From CADEED01 sp036677145 (lineage in GTDB: Bacteria > Pseudomonadota > Gammaproteobacteria > Steroidobacterales > Steroidobacteraceae), in NCBI GenBank assembly GCA_036677145.1, contig JAKFFF010000053.1, positions 22,783 to 86,782 on the forward strand: 64,000 bases of DNA, read 5' to 3'. This document shows positions 35,701 through 42,691 of this stretch, piece after piece. The notes beneath the pieces were generated by a model. It was not told where the DNA came from, made no database searches, and saw only the letters and a list, made by a program, of their open reading frames with translations. Position 1 is the first letter of the stretch; each line of letters begins with the position of its first letter. Made by a program: the position numbers and the translations under genes.

Positions 35701-36343
35701 CACCGAAGATCTGCACTTCGATGTGCCGCGCGCGCGCCACGAATTTTTCGAGAAACACGCCGGCGTTCTTGAAATTGCCGGCGGCGAGCCGTTGCACGGC
35801 CGCGAACGACTCTTCGAGGTCACGCGCCGAGTCGCAACGGCGCATGCCGATGCCGCCGCCACCCGCGGTGCTCTTGAGCATGACGGGGTAGCCGATCTTT
35901 TCGGCCGCGGTGAGTGCCGCGGGAAGATCCTGCAGGAGATCGGTGCCCGGCAGCAGCGGCAACCCGCTGCGCAACGCGAGCTCGCGCGCGGTGTGTTTGA
36001 GCCCGAAGTCGCGCATCTGTGCGGGTGTCGGGCCGATGAACGCGATCCCGGCTGCCTCGCAGGCGGCCGCGAACTGTGCGTTCTCCGACAGGAATCCGTA
36101 ACCGGGATGGATCGCCTGCGCACCCGACAGGCGCGCGATCTCGAGGATGCGGTCCTGCCGCAGGTAACTTTCCGCCGCGGGCGCCGGACCCAGTAGATAG
36201 GCCTCGTCGGCCGTGCGCACGTGCGGCGCGTTGGCGTCTATCTCGGAGTAGACCGCGACGGAGCGCAGCCCCATCGACTTCACGGTTCGAAGGATGCGGC
36301 ACGCGATGGCGCCGCGGTTGGCGATCAGTATTTTCTGGAGCAT
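32792..36343 (-). CDS. Biotin-dependent urea/guanidine carboxylase
   Basis: The protein is 1183 residues: biotin carboxylase (1-445, ATP-grasp with STAGGGGIGMRRC), carboxyltransferase halves KipA-like and KipI-like (about 455-1020), a linker, and a biotinyl domain with EAMKMEI (Lys near 1146). All domains are on one chain as in urea carboxylases. Genomic context (two DUF1989 genes, guanidine-I riboswitch across the divergent promoter) argues that the substrate is guanidine, giving carboxyguanidine. The motif ARSDGGEAGLHPSN has Asp at a position where I recall Asn in some eukaryotic urea carboxylases; this is from memory and needs alignment. No clear Shine-Dalgarno before the ATG. Confidence 0.9.
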   Translation of the reverse strand: MLQKILIANRGAIACRILRTVKSMGLRSVAVYSEIDANAPHVRTADEAYLLGPAPAAESYLRQDRILEIARLSGAQAIHPGYGFLSENAQFAAACEAAGIAFIGPTPAQMRDFGLKHTARELALRSGLPLLPGTDLLQDLPAALTAAEKIGYPVMLKSTAGGGGIGMRRCDSARDLEESFAAVQRLAAGNFKNAGVFLEKFVARARHIEVQIFGDGRGTVIALGERDCSVQRRNQKVIEESPAPNLTGMARRELHAAAAKLGAAVGYRSAGTVEFVYDVDNARFYFLEVNTRLQVEHGVTEEVGGIDLVEWMIRTAAGAPPDLRAYEHAPRGHAIQARIYAEDPARNFRPASGLLTQVKLPASGRDGIRVDGWIEAGTEVSGYYDPMLAKVIAHGATREQAAANLVRALTGSRIDGIETNLPYLVSILKHPTFAAGEQTTGMLAQHTLRLPSIEVLAPGTLTTIQDWPGRQGLWDVGVPPSGPMDSLALRFANRMVGNEPGAAALEMTVTGATLRFDADAAIALAGAAMDATLDGVAVEFWRPLAVKRGSVLALGKIRGAGQRAYLAVRGGFDLPEYLGSRSTFTLGQFGGHGGRALRTGDVLRLRRDASFDDGLDGCAPIPAGERPVYGHTWYMAVTDGPHGAPDFFTAEDMKTFFATEWEVHYNSSRTGVRLIGPKPTWARSDGGEAGLHPSNIHDNAYAIGSVDFTGDMPVILGPDGPSLGGFVCPVTIIDDDLWKIGQLRPGDKLRFTRFRPAAPQHSRSNPSIVHTVPASANHAEICVRRAGESNLLVEFGPPVLDLVLRFQVQALLEQLNARRESTFIDLTPGIRSLQIHFDSARISEGAVLERLMAAIEKLPSVDDMRLPSRIVHLPLSWDDPATQLATERYQSVRADAPWCPDNIEFIRRINGLASREAVRDIVFGASYLVMGLGDVYLGAPVATPLDPRHRLVTTKYNPARTWTPENAVGIGGAYLCVYGMEGPGGYQFVGRTVQMWNRYRQTEDFRGGRQWLLRFFDQIRFYPVSAEELLELRNGFPYGRHPLRIEESHLDLGEYLGFLDKERASIDAFRRGQRDAFEAERERWRIAGVAETPVIESSIRSAPPALPDDCIAVTSPVSGSVWQIKVAAGQQVQKGDTLVVMEAMKMEIAVLAEGAGTIVSIHQKAGTGASAGDTLLTVRPVNT

Positions 36344-36434
36344 TGCGCAGTACCACCCGCTTGGGCGCTGCGCCAGGTCGTCCCGGCGTTGACGAATGTT
36401 CCAGGCGGGTCGTCCCGCCGGCGGGAGCGCGCGG

Positions 36435-37058
36435 TCATGCGCTCTCCCGGGTAATGACTCTGACAGGCGTCGGATTGAAGGCGTTGCAGGGATTGTTGAG
36501 CTGCGGGCAATTCGAGATGAGCACCAGCACGTCCATGAGCGCGCGCAGCTCGACGTAGCGGCCCGCCGCGGAAATGCCGTCGGCGAATCGCAAGCCGCCC
36601 GCCGGTGTCACCGGCACGTTCATGAAGAAATTGATGTTCGAAGGAAGGTCGCGTTTCGTCAGCCGCGGGCCCGTCTCGTCGTCGTGGCGCGTCAGCGCCA
36701 GCAGAAAGCTGTCACGGCAGTTGTGCATGTGGCGCTTCTCCAGCGCATATCGCACCGTGTTGCTCTCCGCCGAGCAGGCGCCGCCGAGCGTGTCGTGGCG
36801 CCCGCAGGTGTCTTCGCCGATTTCGAGCAGCGGCCGGCCGCGGTTCGTCATCAGCACCGTGCCAGTGGTCAGGTAGATGCCGCGCTGCGCCTGGATCGTG
36901 TTCTGCGCGCTGTAATGTTCGGCCGTATCGAGCGCGTTATAGAAGAGGGTGTCTACCGCCTGGTTGCCTTCGAGATCCACGATGCGCAGGATCTGGCCGC
37001 GGCGGATCGTACCGATCCACGGCTCGCCGGCCGGAATGACGGTATCGATGAGGCTCAC
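36435..37058 (-). CDS. DUF1989 protein, carboxylase-associated protein 2 (carboxyguanidine deiminase subunit)
   Basis: The protein is 207 residues. It belongs to the DUF1989 family long called urea-amidolyase-associated protein 2: DTVIPAGEPWIG, GNQAVDTLFYNA, CGRHDTLGGACSAESNT and RDLPSNINFFMNVPV are family blocks. The Cys/His motif CGRHDTLGG suggests a metal or catalytic site. DUF1989 pairs are now known as carboxyguanidine deiminases in guanidine-using bacteria. Its GTG overlaps the UAAP1 stop (GTGA). A 91-base gap separates it from the carboxylase. Confidence 0.9.
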   Translation of the reverse strand: MSLIDTVIPAGEPWIGTIRRGQILRIVDLEGNQAVDTLFYNALDTAEHYSAQNTIQAQRGIYLTTGTVLMTNRGRPLLEIGEDTCGRHDTLGGACSAESNTVRYALEKRHMHNCRDSFLLALTRHDDETGPRLTKRDLPSNINFFMNVPVTPAGGLRFADGISAAGRYVELRALMDVLVLISNCPQLNNPCNAFNPTPVRVITRESA

Positions 37059-37756
37059 CCGTACGACCTCTCGGTATTGATGAAGCCGCGGGCATTCTCC
37101 GGACAACGGGTGCGGCAGACATCGTCGGCCGCCGGTGGCTCGCCGCGCCGGGCACGCAGGGCAATGGCCGATGGCCGGTAGTTTGGCCCGTCCGCCAATG
37201 GATGCGGGCCGGCGTGCAGCAGTACGATCGTATCCATTTCGAAGCGCAGCTCGACGTATTGGCCAGCCCTGGCATTGCCGGGCCGCAGGTGCATCGCTCC
37301 CGCGTCATCCACGACGACCTTGCTGAAGAAATTCAGATTCGCGACCAGGTCGCGCTCGCCGAGCCCGTATTTGCCGAGCTCGACCAGCATCGCTTCGCGG
37401 CCGCTGACGTATCGGGCGTTGCGCTGCTCCTGGAAACGCGTGGCGCCGTAACGCGCGGTGATGGCCGTGTCATCGGTGAGGCCGCAAAGCGGGTCGTGCC
37501 AGCCGCAGGTGTCGGCGACGATCGAGCAGAGGATGCGTCCCATGTCCGAGTAACACACGCAGCCGGTGGTCAGGTGCGCGATGTGTTGCGCCTTGAGCGT
37601 GTCGGCCATGTTGTAGCGCTCGAGCGGCTGCTCGCGGCTGTAGAACAAAGCGGCAACGTTCGCATCGTCGGCCTGCGCGGTCAGGCGCAGCACGGTGCCG
37701 CGGCGCAAGACCCCGGACCAATGTGAGCCACCGACGATTTCTTCTTCCCACAACAT
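37055..37756 (-). CDS. DUF1989 protein, carboxylase-associated protein 1 (carboxyguanidine deiminase subunit)
   Basis: The protein is 233 residues. It opens with the family's MLWEEEIVGGSHWSGVLRRG and carries CGWHDPLCG, the counterpart of the Cys/His motif in the partner. With the gene behind it, it should form a heteromeric deiminase removing ammonia from carboxyguanidine to give allophanate. ATG at 37756 is chosen for the conserved N-terminus; GAGGGG lies about 13 bases upstream, rather far. First gene of the minus-strand operon and about 35 bases downstream of the inferred sigma-54 start site. Confidence 0.9.
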   Translation of the reverse strand: MLWEEEIVGGSHWSGVLRRGTVLRLTAQADDANVAALFYSREQPLERYNMADTLKAQHIAHLTTGCVCYSDMGRILCSIVADTCGWHDPLCGLTDDTAITARYGATRFQEQRNARYVSGREAMLVELGKYGLGERDLVANLNFFSKVVVDDAGAMHLRPGNARAGQYVELRFEMDTIVLLHAGPHPLADGPNYRPSAIALRARRGEPPAADDVCRTRCPENARGFINTERSYG

Positions 37757-37801
37757 GCGTGTTCTTGTCCCCTCGGGCGCCCGGCGCCGCGCCAGCGAAT
37801 T

Positions 37802-37817
37802 TGCAAGGCGTGTACCA
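37802..37817 (-). promoter_or_regulatory. Sigma-54 promoter for the DUF1989/carboxylase operon
   Basis: Read on the minus strand the sequence is TGGTACACGCCTTGCA, matching TGGCACG-N4-TTGCA with exactly ten bases between the GG and GC elements. The predicted start near 37791 leaves a 35-base leader before the ATG at 37756. Confidence 0.72.
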
Positions 37818-37867
37818 GCCATGCCGCGCGGCCGTTGAGTGGAAAGCCGGATCCAGCGCCTCGCTTT

Positions 37868-37882
37868 GCACAGCGTTCGTGC
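37868..37882. promoter_or_regulatory. Candidate NtrC site A
   Basis: GCAC-N7-GTGC inverted repeat (GCACagcgttcGTGC), the same spacing and half-sites as classical NtrC enhancers. It lies about 90 bases upstream of the minus-strand start and about 110 upstream of the plus-strand start, suitable for either sigma-54 promoter. Confidence 0.55.
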
Positions 37883-37950
37883 GTGTCGGCGCCGGTTTGC
37901 CTGCGCTTGGTGCAAGAACGAGTGCCAGCGCCGAGCGCGCGCGCCGAGTT

Positions 37951-37965
37951 GCACGACCTGCGTGC
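37951..37965. promoter_or_regulatory. Candidate NtrC site B
   Basis: GCACgacctgcGTGC, a second repeat with the identical GCAC-N7-GTGC layout. It is about 160 bases upstream of the minus-strand start, good enhancer distance, but it abuts the plus-strand sigma-54 promoter, so occupancy there could also repress or pre-load that promoter. Confidence 0.5.
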
Positions 37966-37980
37966 GGCACACGTCTTGCA
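37965..37980 (+). promoter_or_regulatory. Sigma-54 promoter for the ABC importer operon
   Basis: CGGCACACGTCTTGCA keeps the GG (37966-37967) and GC (37978-37979) with exactly ten bases between and the TTGCA -12 box. Transcription would begin near 37991, just in front of the riboswitch aptamer, which supports both assignments. Confidence 0.72.
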
Positions 37981-37996
37981 AATTTGCTCAGCACTA

Positions 37997-38112
37997 ATGT
38001 GCGCCTAGGGTTCCGGTTGAGCGATCAACGCTGGTCCGAGAGACGCAATCCGATGGTTCGCAGGGATGCGCCAGGGATACACGGCGGGACAAAAGCCCGG
38101 GAGACGCCTCAT
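37997..38112 (+). promoter_or_regulatory. Guanidine-I (ykkC) riboswitch
   Basis: The sequence carries the highly conserved ykkC class elements in order: CTAGGGTTCCG (38005-38015), a GTTGA-GCGA-TCAAC hairpin, CTGGTCCGAGAGA (38031-38043), then ACACGGCGGGACAAAAGC and CCCGGGAGA near the 3' end. These nucleotides build the guanidine pocket of known guanidine-I aptamers. It ends about 28 bases before the substrate-binding-protein ATG; no intrinsic terminator lies between, and the ribosome site CGGGAGAG follows closely, so control of translation is the likelier mode. Guanidine-I switches are normally ON switches. Confidence 0.93.
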
Positions 38113-38139
38113 GACCTAAACAACACGGGAGAGACTCTC

Positions 38140-39222
38140 ATGGCTCGTTACTTTTCGCGTGCACTCATCACGTTCGTGCTCGCATCATTCGCGCTGGTCG
38201 CGCAATCCGCGAGCGCGCAGGCATCCAAAGAGAAGACCAGTTTCAAAGTCGCCTGGAGCATCTACGTCGGCTGGATGCCCTGGGACTACGCCGGTCAGAG
38301 CGGCATCCTCAAGAAGTGGGCCGACAAGTACGGCATCAAGATCGAGCTCACGCAGATCAACGACTACGTCGAGTCGATCAATCAATACACCGCGGGCCAG
38401 TACGACGCCTGCGTGATGACCAACATGGACGCGTTGACGATTCCCGCCGCGGGTGGCGTGGATTCCACGGCGCTCATCGTCGGCGACTTCTCCAACGGCA
38501 ATGACGGCATCGTGCTCAAGGGCACGGGCAAGAAGCTCGCCGACATCAAGGGGCAGTCGGTCAACCTGGTCGAGCTCTCCGTATCTCACTACCTGCTCGC
38601 GCGCGCGCTCGACACCGTCGGCCTCGCGGAGAAGGACATCAAGGTCGTGAACACTTCCGATGCGGACATGGTCGGCGCATTCGCGGCGTCGAGTGTCACC
38701 TCGGTGGTGACGTGGAAGCCGCTGCTGTCCGAGATCACCGCGGTGCCGAAGACGACGCTGGTGTTCGACTCCAGCAAGACGCCGGGCGAGATTCTCGATC
38801 TGATGATCGTGAACAGCGAAGTATTGAAGGCCAATCCGAAACTCGGCAAGGCGCTGGTGGGTGCCTGGTACGAGACGATGGCGCTGATGCAGGGCAAGGA
38901 TGCGAAAACGACGGCCGCGCTCGAATCGATGGCGAAGGCCTCGGGCACCGACCTCGCGGGATTCAAGGGCCAGCTCGCGACCACTCATATGTACTGGACG
39001 CCGGCGAGCGCGGTGACCGCGACCACGAGTCCCGAGCTCGTCAAGAAGATGGACCTGGTGCGCAAGTTCTCTTTCGATCACGGCTTGCTGGGTGAAGGCG
39101 CGAAAAGCGTCGACGTGGTTGGCATTGCGTTCCCGGGCGGCGTGACGCTCGGTGACAAGGCCAACATCAAGCTGCGCTTCGACACGGCGTTCATGAAACA
39201 GGCGGCCGACGGCAAGCTCTAG
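38140..39222 (+). CDS. ABC transporter substrate-binding protein (carboxylase-associated; probable guanidine binder)
   Basis: The protein is 360 residues with a signal peptide (LITFVLASFALVAQSASAQA). It belongs to the NMT1/TauA-like group described as the periplasmic protein of urea-carboxylase ABC transporters: FKVAWSIYVGWMPWDYAGQS, GQYDACVMTNMDALTIPAAG. It should capture the substrate in the periplasm. Riboswitch control makes guanidine, or a guanidino compound, the best candidate. GGGAGAG lies 6-7 bases before the ATG. Confidence 0.9.
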   Translation: MARYFSRALITFVLASFALVAQSASAQASKEKTSFKVAWSIYVGWMPWDYAGQSGILKKWADKYGIKIELTQINDYVESINQYTAGQYDACVMTNMDALTIPAAGGVDSTALIVGDFSNGNDGIVLKGTGKKLADIKGQSVNLVELSVSHYLLARALDTVGLAEKDIKVVNTSDADMVGAFAASSVTSVVTWKPLLSEITAVPKTTLVFDSSKTPGEILDLMIVNSEVLKANPKLGKALVGAWYETMALMQGKDAKTTAALESMAKASGTDLAGFKGQLATTHMYWTPASAVTATTSPELVKKMDLVRKFSFDHGLLGEGAKSVDVVGIAFPGGVTLGDKANIKLRFDTAFMKQAADGKL

Positions 39223-39254
39223 ACAGACCATACGCGTCGTCGAGGGGGCGCCGC

Positions 39255-40070
39255 TTGCGCAGACTCATTAATCAGCACCCGGGGCGGGGCGCGCGCCTCG
39301 CCCTGGGCGCCTTGCCGTTCATCGCACTGCTCGTGGCGTATGTGATCGCCTCGCACCTGCGCCTCGCGGAAAATCCGAACGACAAACTACTGCCCGCGCT
39401 CGGCACCATCGCCGACACGTTTCACGGCTACGCTTTCGAGGAAGACAGGCGCAGTGGCCAGATGTTGTTCTGGGTGGATACCTGGGCGAGCCTGCGGCGC
39501 ATCGGCATCGCGTTGTTCATCAGCGCGGCTGGTGCGTTGACGCTGGCGATCGCCATTGGCGTGGTGCCGCGGCTGCGAGCCCTGTTTTCACCACTGCTCA
39601 ACACCGTCGCGATGATTCCGCCGCTCGCGATCCTGCCGATCCTGTTCATCGTGCTGGGGCTCGAGGAGACCGCGAAGGTCGCGTTGATCATCATCGGTGT
39701 CGCGCCCTGCGTCGCGCGCGATCTCGCGTTGCGCGTGGCCGAGTTGCCGAGGGAGCAACTGGTGAAGGTGCAGACACTTGGCGCTTCGACCTGGCAGATC
39801 GTGTGGCGAGTAATGCTGCCGCAGATGTGGCCGCGGCTCATCGACTCGCTGCGGCTGTCGATGGGTTCAGCGTGGTTGTTCCTGATCGCGGCCGAGGCCA
39901 TCGCTTCGACGGAAGGCCTGGGTTATCGAATCTTTCTCGTGCGGCGCTATCTGGCGATGGACGTGATCCTGCCGTACGTCATCTGGATCACGCTGCTCGC
40001 GGTCGCGACCGACGCGCTGCTGCGTTTGTTGCGGGCGCGCGCCTTTCGCTGGGCGGAGCCGGAGCGCTGA
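39255..40070 (+). CDS. ABC transporter permease
   Basis: The protein is 271 residues with about six helices and the cytoplasmic EAA loop (REQLVKVQTLGASTWQIVWR then LPQMWPRLIDSLR). It is of the nitrate/taurine/urea-carboxylase importer class. The start is TTG at 39255 with GAGGGGG 6-7 bases upstream. Its stop overlaps the ATPase start (TGATG). Confidence 0.9.
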   Translation: MRRLINQHPGRGARLALGALPFIALLVAYVIASHLRLAENPNDKLLPALGTIADTFHGYAFEEDRRSGQMLFWVDTWASLRRIGIALFISAAGALTLAIAIGVVPRLRALFSPLLNTVAMIPPLAILPILFIVLGLEETAKVALIIIGVAPCVARDLALRVAELPREQLVKVQTLGASTWQIVWRVMLPQMWPRLIDSLRLSMGSAWLFLIAAEAIASTEGLGYRIFLVRRYLAMDVILPYVIWITLLAVATDALLRLLRARAFRWAEPER

Positions 40071-40822
40071 TGGCCACCGTTTCGATTCGCAATGTCTGGA
40101 AGGAATACGGCTCGACGGTCGTGCTGGAAAACGTCCGGCTCGAAATCGCCGATCACGAGTTCGTCACTATCGTGGGTGCATCCGGCTGCGGCAAGACGAC
40201 GTTCCTGAAAATGTTGCTCGGCATGGAGCAGCCGACGCGTGGCCAGATCCTCATCGATGGCGTGCCGATCCGTCCCGAACCGGATCCGGCGCGCGGTGTC
40301 GTGTTCCAGCGTTACTCATCGTTCCCGCACCTGACCGTGCTCGAAAACGTGATGCTGGGACTGGAGCTGCAGCAGTCGAGGCTGATCGGCAAGTTGTTCG
40401 GCGCGGCGCGCCGCGCCGCGCGCGACGCCGCGCTCGCGATGCTCGAATCCGTCGGGCTCGCGCACGCGCGAGATCGATACCCCGCGCAACTCTCGGGTGG
40501 CATGCAGCAGCGTATGTCGATCGCGCAGGCGGTGATCTGCAAGCCGAAGATCCTGCTGCTCGACGAACCGTTCGGCGCATTGGATCCCGGAGTCACGCAG
40601 GACATGCACTCACTCATCCTCCGACTGTGGGCCGAGAACCGCATGACGATCTTCATGGTGTCGCATGACATCAAGGAGAGTTTCATGCTCGGCACGCGCC
40701 TGCTGACGTTCGACAAGCTGCGCCATGACCCACAGGCGCCCGAGGCTTATGGCGCGAGTGTCACGTACGACATGCCGCTGAACCGGCGCGCGTTGAAGCG
40801 CGACGATACGGCCGCGGCATAG
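40070..40822 (+). CDS. ABC transporter ATP-binding protein
   Basis: The protein is 250 residues: Walker A GASGCGKTT (36-44), Q-loop FQRYSSFP, signature LSGGMQQRMSIAQA, Walker B ILLLDEPFGALD, and switch His in MVSHD. It energises the importer. An insertion after the Q-loop (LQQSRLIGKLFGAARRAARD) is characteristic of the carboxylase-linked subgroup. No other gene follows in the unit; 118 bases precede the HDOD gene. Confidence 0.92.
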   Translation: MATVSIRNVWKEYGSTVVLENVRLEIADHEFVTIVGASGCGKTTFLKMLLGMEQPTRGQILIDGVPIRPEPDPARGVVFQRYSSFPHLTVLENVMLGLELQQSRLIGKLFGAARRAARDAALAMLESVGLAHARDRYPAQLSGGMQQRMSIAQAVICKPKILLLDEPFGALDPGVTQDMHSLILRLWAENRMTIFMVSHDIKESFMLGTRLLTFDKLRHDPQAPEAYGASVTYDMPLNRRALKRDDTAAA

Positions 40823-40940
40823 GCGGATTCCGCAGTCCGAGGGCTGCGGGCGTGACGTGCCACCCACAAACGCGTCCGCAAGCTCACTCCATCGATTCCC
40901 ACGCTGGCGGCAGGCCCCCGCGAACGGTTAGCCTCGCCGG

Positions 40941-42044
40941 ATGAATCTGGGTCTCGTAGTGCTGATCGGCGGAGTTCTGGCGGCGGTGGCCGGCGTCGTC
41001 GTGTGGGTGCGCGCCACGCGCGCCAAGCCGGAGCCGGTCGATCCGATCGCTTCGACCACGGGCTCGAACCGCACGCTCACGGGTGGACGGCCGGGCGACA
41101 GCAGCGCGAGTTTCAACTGGAGCGAATCTCTGCGCCGCTTCGTCGCGTATGCGCTCGACGACGTGCCGCGAGAAACGCTGAGTCGCGCGCCGGATCCGGA
41201 GCACGCGCCGGTGTTCCAGAGCGTCGCGCAGATTCTCGAAAAGATCGAAGCGCGGCCCGAATACATTCCGCGCCGCCCGTCGCTGCTGCCGAAGCTGCTC
41301 GCCACGGTGAACGACGGCGAAGCGCCGATGCTCGAGATCGCGCGCATCATCGCGCAGGATCCGGCGCTCACCGGCAATCTGCTGCGCATCGCGAACAGTC
41401 CGGCCTACCGGGTCAACAATCTGCCGGTCGAGAGCATCGAACGCGCGGTCACGCTGGTGGGCGTGCAGGGAATCCGTTCGATCATCACGACAGCGCTGTT
41501 GCAGCCGGTGATGACCTCCGGCTCGGGGCCTTTCTCGAAGTTTCCCGAACTCGTCTGGGAACACACGCTCTACGCATCGCAGGCCGCCGAAGGGCACGCC
41601 AAGCAGATCGAGAATGCCGAGCCCTTCATCTCGCAGCTCATCGGACTGCTGTACGGCCTTTCCGCCATCGTCGTATTCCGCATCGTGCGCGATCAATTCG
41701 CAGCCCATCCGCACCTGACCCCCGATCCGGCCAGCATCGCGCGGCTGCTCGAAACCTGGGTCGCGCCCACGGCCGGTCGCATTGCGGTGAGCTGGGAGCT
41801 GCCGCAACGCGTGCAGTACGCGCTCGAAAGCCAGACTTTGGCCGCGGAGCTGCAATTGGAAAATTCGCTAGGCCGATCCCTGAAATTCGGCCGCGTGGCC
41901 GGGGCGCTCATCGTGTTGTGCCGGCTCGGCCGGCTGACCGAACACGAGGCCCGGGCCATCTGCATCACCGGGGAAGGCCCCCGCGCACAGTTGCAGCGAC
42001 TCTGGGAGCGGCTGGCCGCGGCCTACCTGCGGCCCGGCGCCTGA
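40941..42044 (+). CDS. Membrane-anchored HDOD domain protein
   Basis: The protein is 367 residues. One N-terminal helix (LGLVVLIGGVLAAVAGVVVWV) is followed by a linker and an HDOD domain: LPKLLATVNDGEAPMLEIAR, DPALTGNLLRIANSPAYR, IERAVTLVGVQGIRSIITTA. HDOD proteins act in signalling, often with c-di-GMP or chemosensory systems, without being phosphodiesterases. The target cannot be read. The following 230 bases hold a structured RNA and terminator rather than another gene. Confidence 0.85.
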   Translation: MNLGLVVLIGGVLAAVAGVVVWVRATRAKPEPVDPIASTTGSNRTLTGGRPGDSSASFNWSESLRRFVAYALDDVPRETLSRAPDPEHAPVFQSVAQILEKIEARPEYIPRRPSLLPKLLATVNDGEAPMLEIARIIAQDPALTGNLLRIANSPAYRVNNLPVESIERAVTLVGVQGIRSIITTALLQPVMTSGSGPFSKFPELVWEHTLYASQAAEGHAKQIENAEPFISQLIGLLYGLSAIVVFRIVRDQFAAHPHLTPDPASIARLLETWVAPTAGRIAVSWELPQRVQYALESQTLAAELQLENSLGRSLKFGRVAGALIVLCRLGRLTEHEARAICITGEGPRAQLQRLWERLAAAYLRPGA

Positions 42045-42082
42045 TGGCCTGAACCAGATCCACGAAACTTTTCAGTCCCGGG

Positions 42083-42190
42083 GTGAGAGAAAACGCTCAC
42101 TCGTGACACAGAGTATTCGTGGACCCTGGAACCCTACCGGGGTCCGCAGACCGAAAGCTGCGGAACAAGACCCCCGTTTCCGCGCGACCA
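42083..42190 (+). ncRNA. Candidate structured RNA with competing hairpins
   Basis: Within about 100 bases four stems can form: GTGAG/CTCAC (42083-42100), GGACCC/GGGTCC (42121-42145), CCGCAG/CTGCGG (42144-42163) and GCGGAAC/GTTTCCGC (42160-42183). The last leaves a C-rich loop whose GACCCC (42169-42174) is complementary to GGGGTC (42139-42144), allowing a pseudoknot that excludes the second stem. A strong intrinsic terminator follows at once. This is the shape of a small RNA or a riboswitch-style attenuator ahead of the GFA/GNAT pair. It matches no class I can name. Confidence 0.45.
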
Positions 42191-42219
42191 GAGCCCCGCC
42201 CAGGCGGGGCTCTTTTTTT
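42191..42219 (+). terminator. Strong intrinsic terminator
   Basis: Perfect 10-bp stem GAGCCCCGCC / GGCGGGGCTC with a two-base CA spacer, then TTTTTTT. It ends either the HDOD transcript or the structured RNA upstream, and lies 59 bases before the GFA gene start. Confidence 0.92.
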
Positions 42220-42277
42220 GGGGTCCGATTTCGGCCGATGGCCCATGTAAGCTTGCCGGCAGCAGGGGAGAGAGACG

Positions 42278-42691
42278 GTGAATCAGGATATTCAGGGCGG
42301 CTGCATGTGCGGTGCGGTGCGTTATTCCGCGACCACGAATCCGGCGAACAGCATGGTGTGCCATTGCCAGTCCTGCCGGCGTTCCGCGGCCTCTCCGGTG
42401 GTCGCCTGGGTCACGTTTTCAAAGGCGGAGTTCCGCTTCACCCGCGGCACACCGGTCACTTTCGGATCTTCGGCCAAGGTGCGCCGCCATTTTTGCGGCG
42501 TCTGCGGGTCGCAGCTGGTTTATGAACACGTCGACACGCCCGACTTCCTCGACGTAACGACCTGCAGCCTGGATGCGCCGTGGGCTTTTCCGCCGACGCA
42601 TCATTCCTGGCTCAGCGACGACATCGGCTGGGTGAAGTTCGGCGATGGCCTTCCTACCTTCCAGCGGTCGCGATTTGGCGATCCTTCCTGA
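42278..42691 (+). CDS. GFA/CENP-V family zinc-binding protein
   Basis: The protein is 137 residues with the cysteine pattern of the GFA family (CMCGAVRY, CHCQSCRR, CGVCGSQL), which binds two zincs and in some members acts on glutathione adducts. Most bacterial relatives have no proven substrate. The start is GTG at 42278 with GGGGAGAGA upstream. It overlaps the GNAT gene by 47 bases. Confidence 0.88.
   Translation: MNQDIQGGCMCGAVRYSATTNPANSMVCHCQSCRRSAASPVVAWVTFSKAEFRFTRGTPVTFGSSAKVRRHFCGVCGSQLVYEHVDTPDFLDVTTCSLDAPWAFPPTHHSWLSDDIGWVKFGDGLPTFQRSRFGDPS

Noticed and set aside
37911..37927. A third sigma-54-like box on the minus strand (TGGCACTCGTTCTTGCA)
   Set aside because: It has 11 bases between GG and GC; sigma-54 needs 10, and an exact-spacing promoter is present nearer the gene.
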